Made by a program: the position numbers and the translations under genes. From NCBI RefSeq assembly GCF_028401385.1, contig NZ_JAQOMR010000001.1, forward strand, positions 2,482,501 to 2,546,500: 64,000 bases of DNA. Direction: 5' to 3'. Every line of letters begins with the position of its first letter. The stretch's first letter is position 1. The notes beneath the pieces are model-generated. The model was not told where the DNA came from. It saw nothing but the letters and a program-made list of their open reading frames with translations, and did not search any database. This document shows, one piece after another, positions 63,542 through 64,000 of the stretch. Source of the DNA: Marinicella algicola. GTDB taxonomy: Bacteria; Pseudomonadota; Gammaproteobacteria; Xanthomonadales; Marinicellaceae.

Positions 63542-64000
63542 ATGACGCGCACTGTAGTGGTGACCGGTTCCACAAGCGGGATCGGTCTCGGCATCGCCGA
63601 AGGCTTCGCGAAAGCCGGTGACAATCTGGTCATCAACGGGTTCGGAGCGGAAGAGGCAATCAACCAGGCCATCGAACGGATCGGCAGCCTTGGCGAAGGA
63701 TCTGTGATCTATCACCCCGCCGACATGACCAAGCCGGACGAAATCGCGGATCTGATCGCCACCGCCGAACGGACCTTCGGCAGCCTCGACGTGCTCGTCA
63801 ACAATGCCGGTATCCAGCATGTCAGCCCAATCGAGGACTTTCCGCCGGAAAAGTGGGACCAGATCATCGCCATCAACCTGACCAGCTCGTTCCATACCAT
63901 CCATCATGCGGTGCCGCTGATGAAGAAGGCGGGCCATGGACGGATCATCAATCTGGTCTCGGCTCACGGCCTTGTCGCCTCGCCATTCAAATCCGCCTAT
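63542..64000 (+). CDS. bdhA: D-3-hydroxybutyrate dehydrogenase (3'-truncated by window)
   Basis: 153 residues visible from ATG 63542. SDR cofactor motif VVVTGSTSGIGLGIAEGFA, NNAG in VLVNNAGIQHVSPIEDF, and catalytic Ser in INLVSAHGLVASPFKSAY, where the window ends just after the catalytic Tyr. The IQHVSPIEDFPPEKW region is typical of BdhA. Oxidises 3-hydroxybutyrate to acetoacetate, used with PHB or ketone-body turnover. Confidence 0.92.
   Translation, partial: MTRTVVVTGSTSGIGLGIAEGFAKAGDNLVINGFGAEEAINQAIERIGSLGEGSVIYHPADMTKPDEIADLIATAERTFGSLDVLVNNAGIQHVSPIEDFPPEKWDQIIAINLTSSFHTIHHAVPLMKKAGHGRIINLVSAHGLVASPFKSAY

Overview
This window looks like chromosomal DNA of an alphaproteobacterium of the order Hyphomicrobiales (Rhizobiales), probably Rhizobiaceae or a close relative such as a Hoeflea/Martelella-type marine lineage. 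The evidence is a fused single-chain anthranilate synthase TrpE(G) with a rhizobial trpL leader peptide, a rhizobial two-cysteine porin, a BacA/SbmA peptide transporter, and the gene orders secA / ppiC-argJ-GNAT-mutT, comF-grxC-nit-DUF1178, topA-rnr-...-DUF983 and der-YfgM-like-nnrU. Most of the DNA is GC-rich with uniform codon use. The exception is an AT-rich patch at about 42.6-44.3 kb. The genus is inferred, not proven.

Layout: 1-9.4 kb holds a DUF4159/membrane-protein pair, GNAT, a glutathionyl-hydroquinone-reductase-like GST, an Rrf2 regulator + AhpD-like operon with a striking tandem operator, a metallophosphoesterase, TetR and an anti-sigma-like membrane protein. 9.4-21.5 kb is amino-acid and carbohydrate metabolism: leuA with a leucine leader peptide, benE, clpP, aldo/keto reductase, hupE, BKACE, CDF transporter, trpE(G) with trpL attenuator, GH13 glucosidase. 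21.6-33.6 kb is housekeeping: secA, ppiC, argJ, mutT, a LysR/EamA divergent pair, a methyltransferase, comF, grxC, nitrilase, DUF1178, tRNA-Ala(CGC). 34.1-42.6 kb holds a porin, a hidden small protein, topA, rnr, a secreted protein and DUF983.

42.6-46.8 kb looks like an accessory insertion between DUF983 and rpmG: a low-GC pentapeptide-repeat/alpha-beta-hydrolase fusion, a Gdx guanidinium exporter under a guanidine-II (mini-ykkC) riboswitch, a PAS-GGDEF diguanylate cyclase and a spermidine-synthase-like methyltransferase. 46.8-54.2 kb holds rpmG, MFS, a KefB-like antiporter, two small membrane proteins, a GH43 remnant, a class III aminotransferase and an internally deleted IS3-family element. 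54.2-64 kb holds a second GH13 glucosidase, a GT4 glycosyltransferase with a PHO-box-like repeat, der, a YfgM-like protein, nnrU, bacA, map, an LLM flavin oxidoreductase and the start of bdhA.

A strong global property affects every annotation: more than 30 genes carry reading-frame breaks. Nearly all are repaired by restoring one base, usually in a homopolymer run, and they hit essential genes (topA, der, map). This is best explained by systematic single-base deletion errors in the assembly rather than biology, so I annotate such genes as single CDSs and give the site of each break. The GH43 remnant and the IS element are decayed in other ways (in-frame stop, internal deletions), and I treat those as real pseudogenes.
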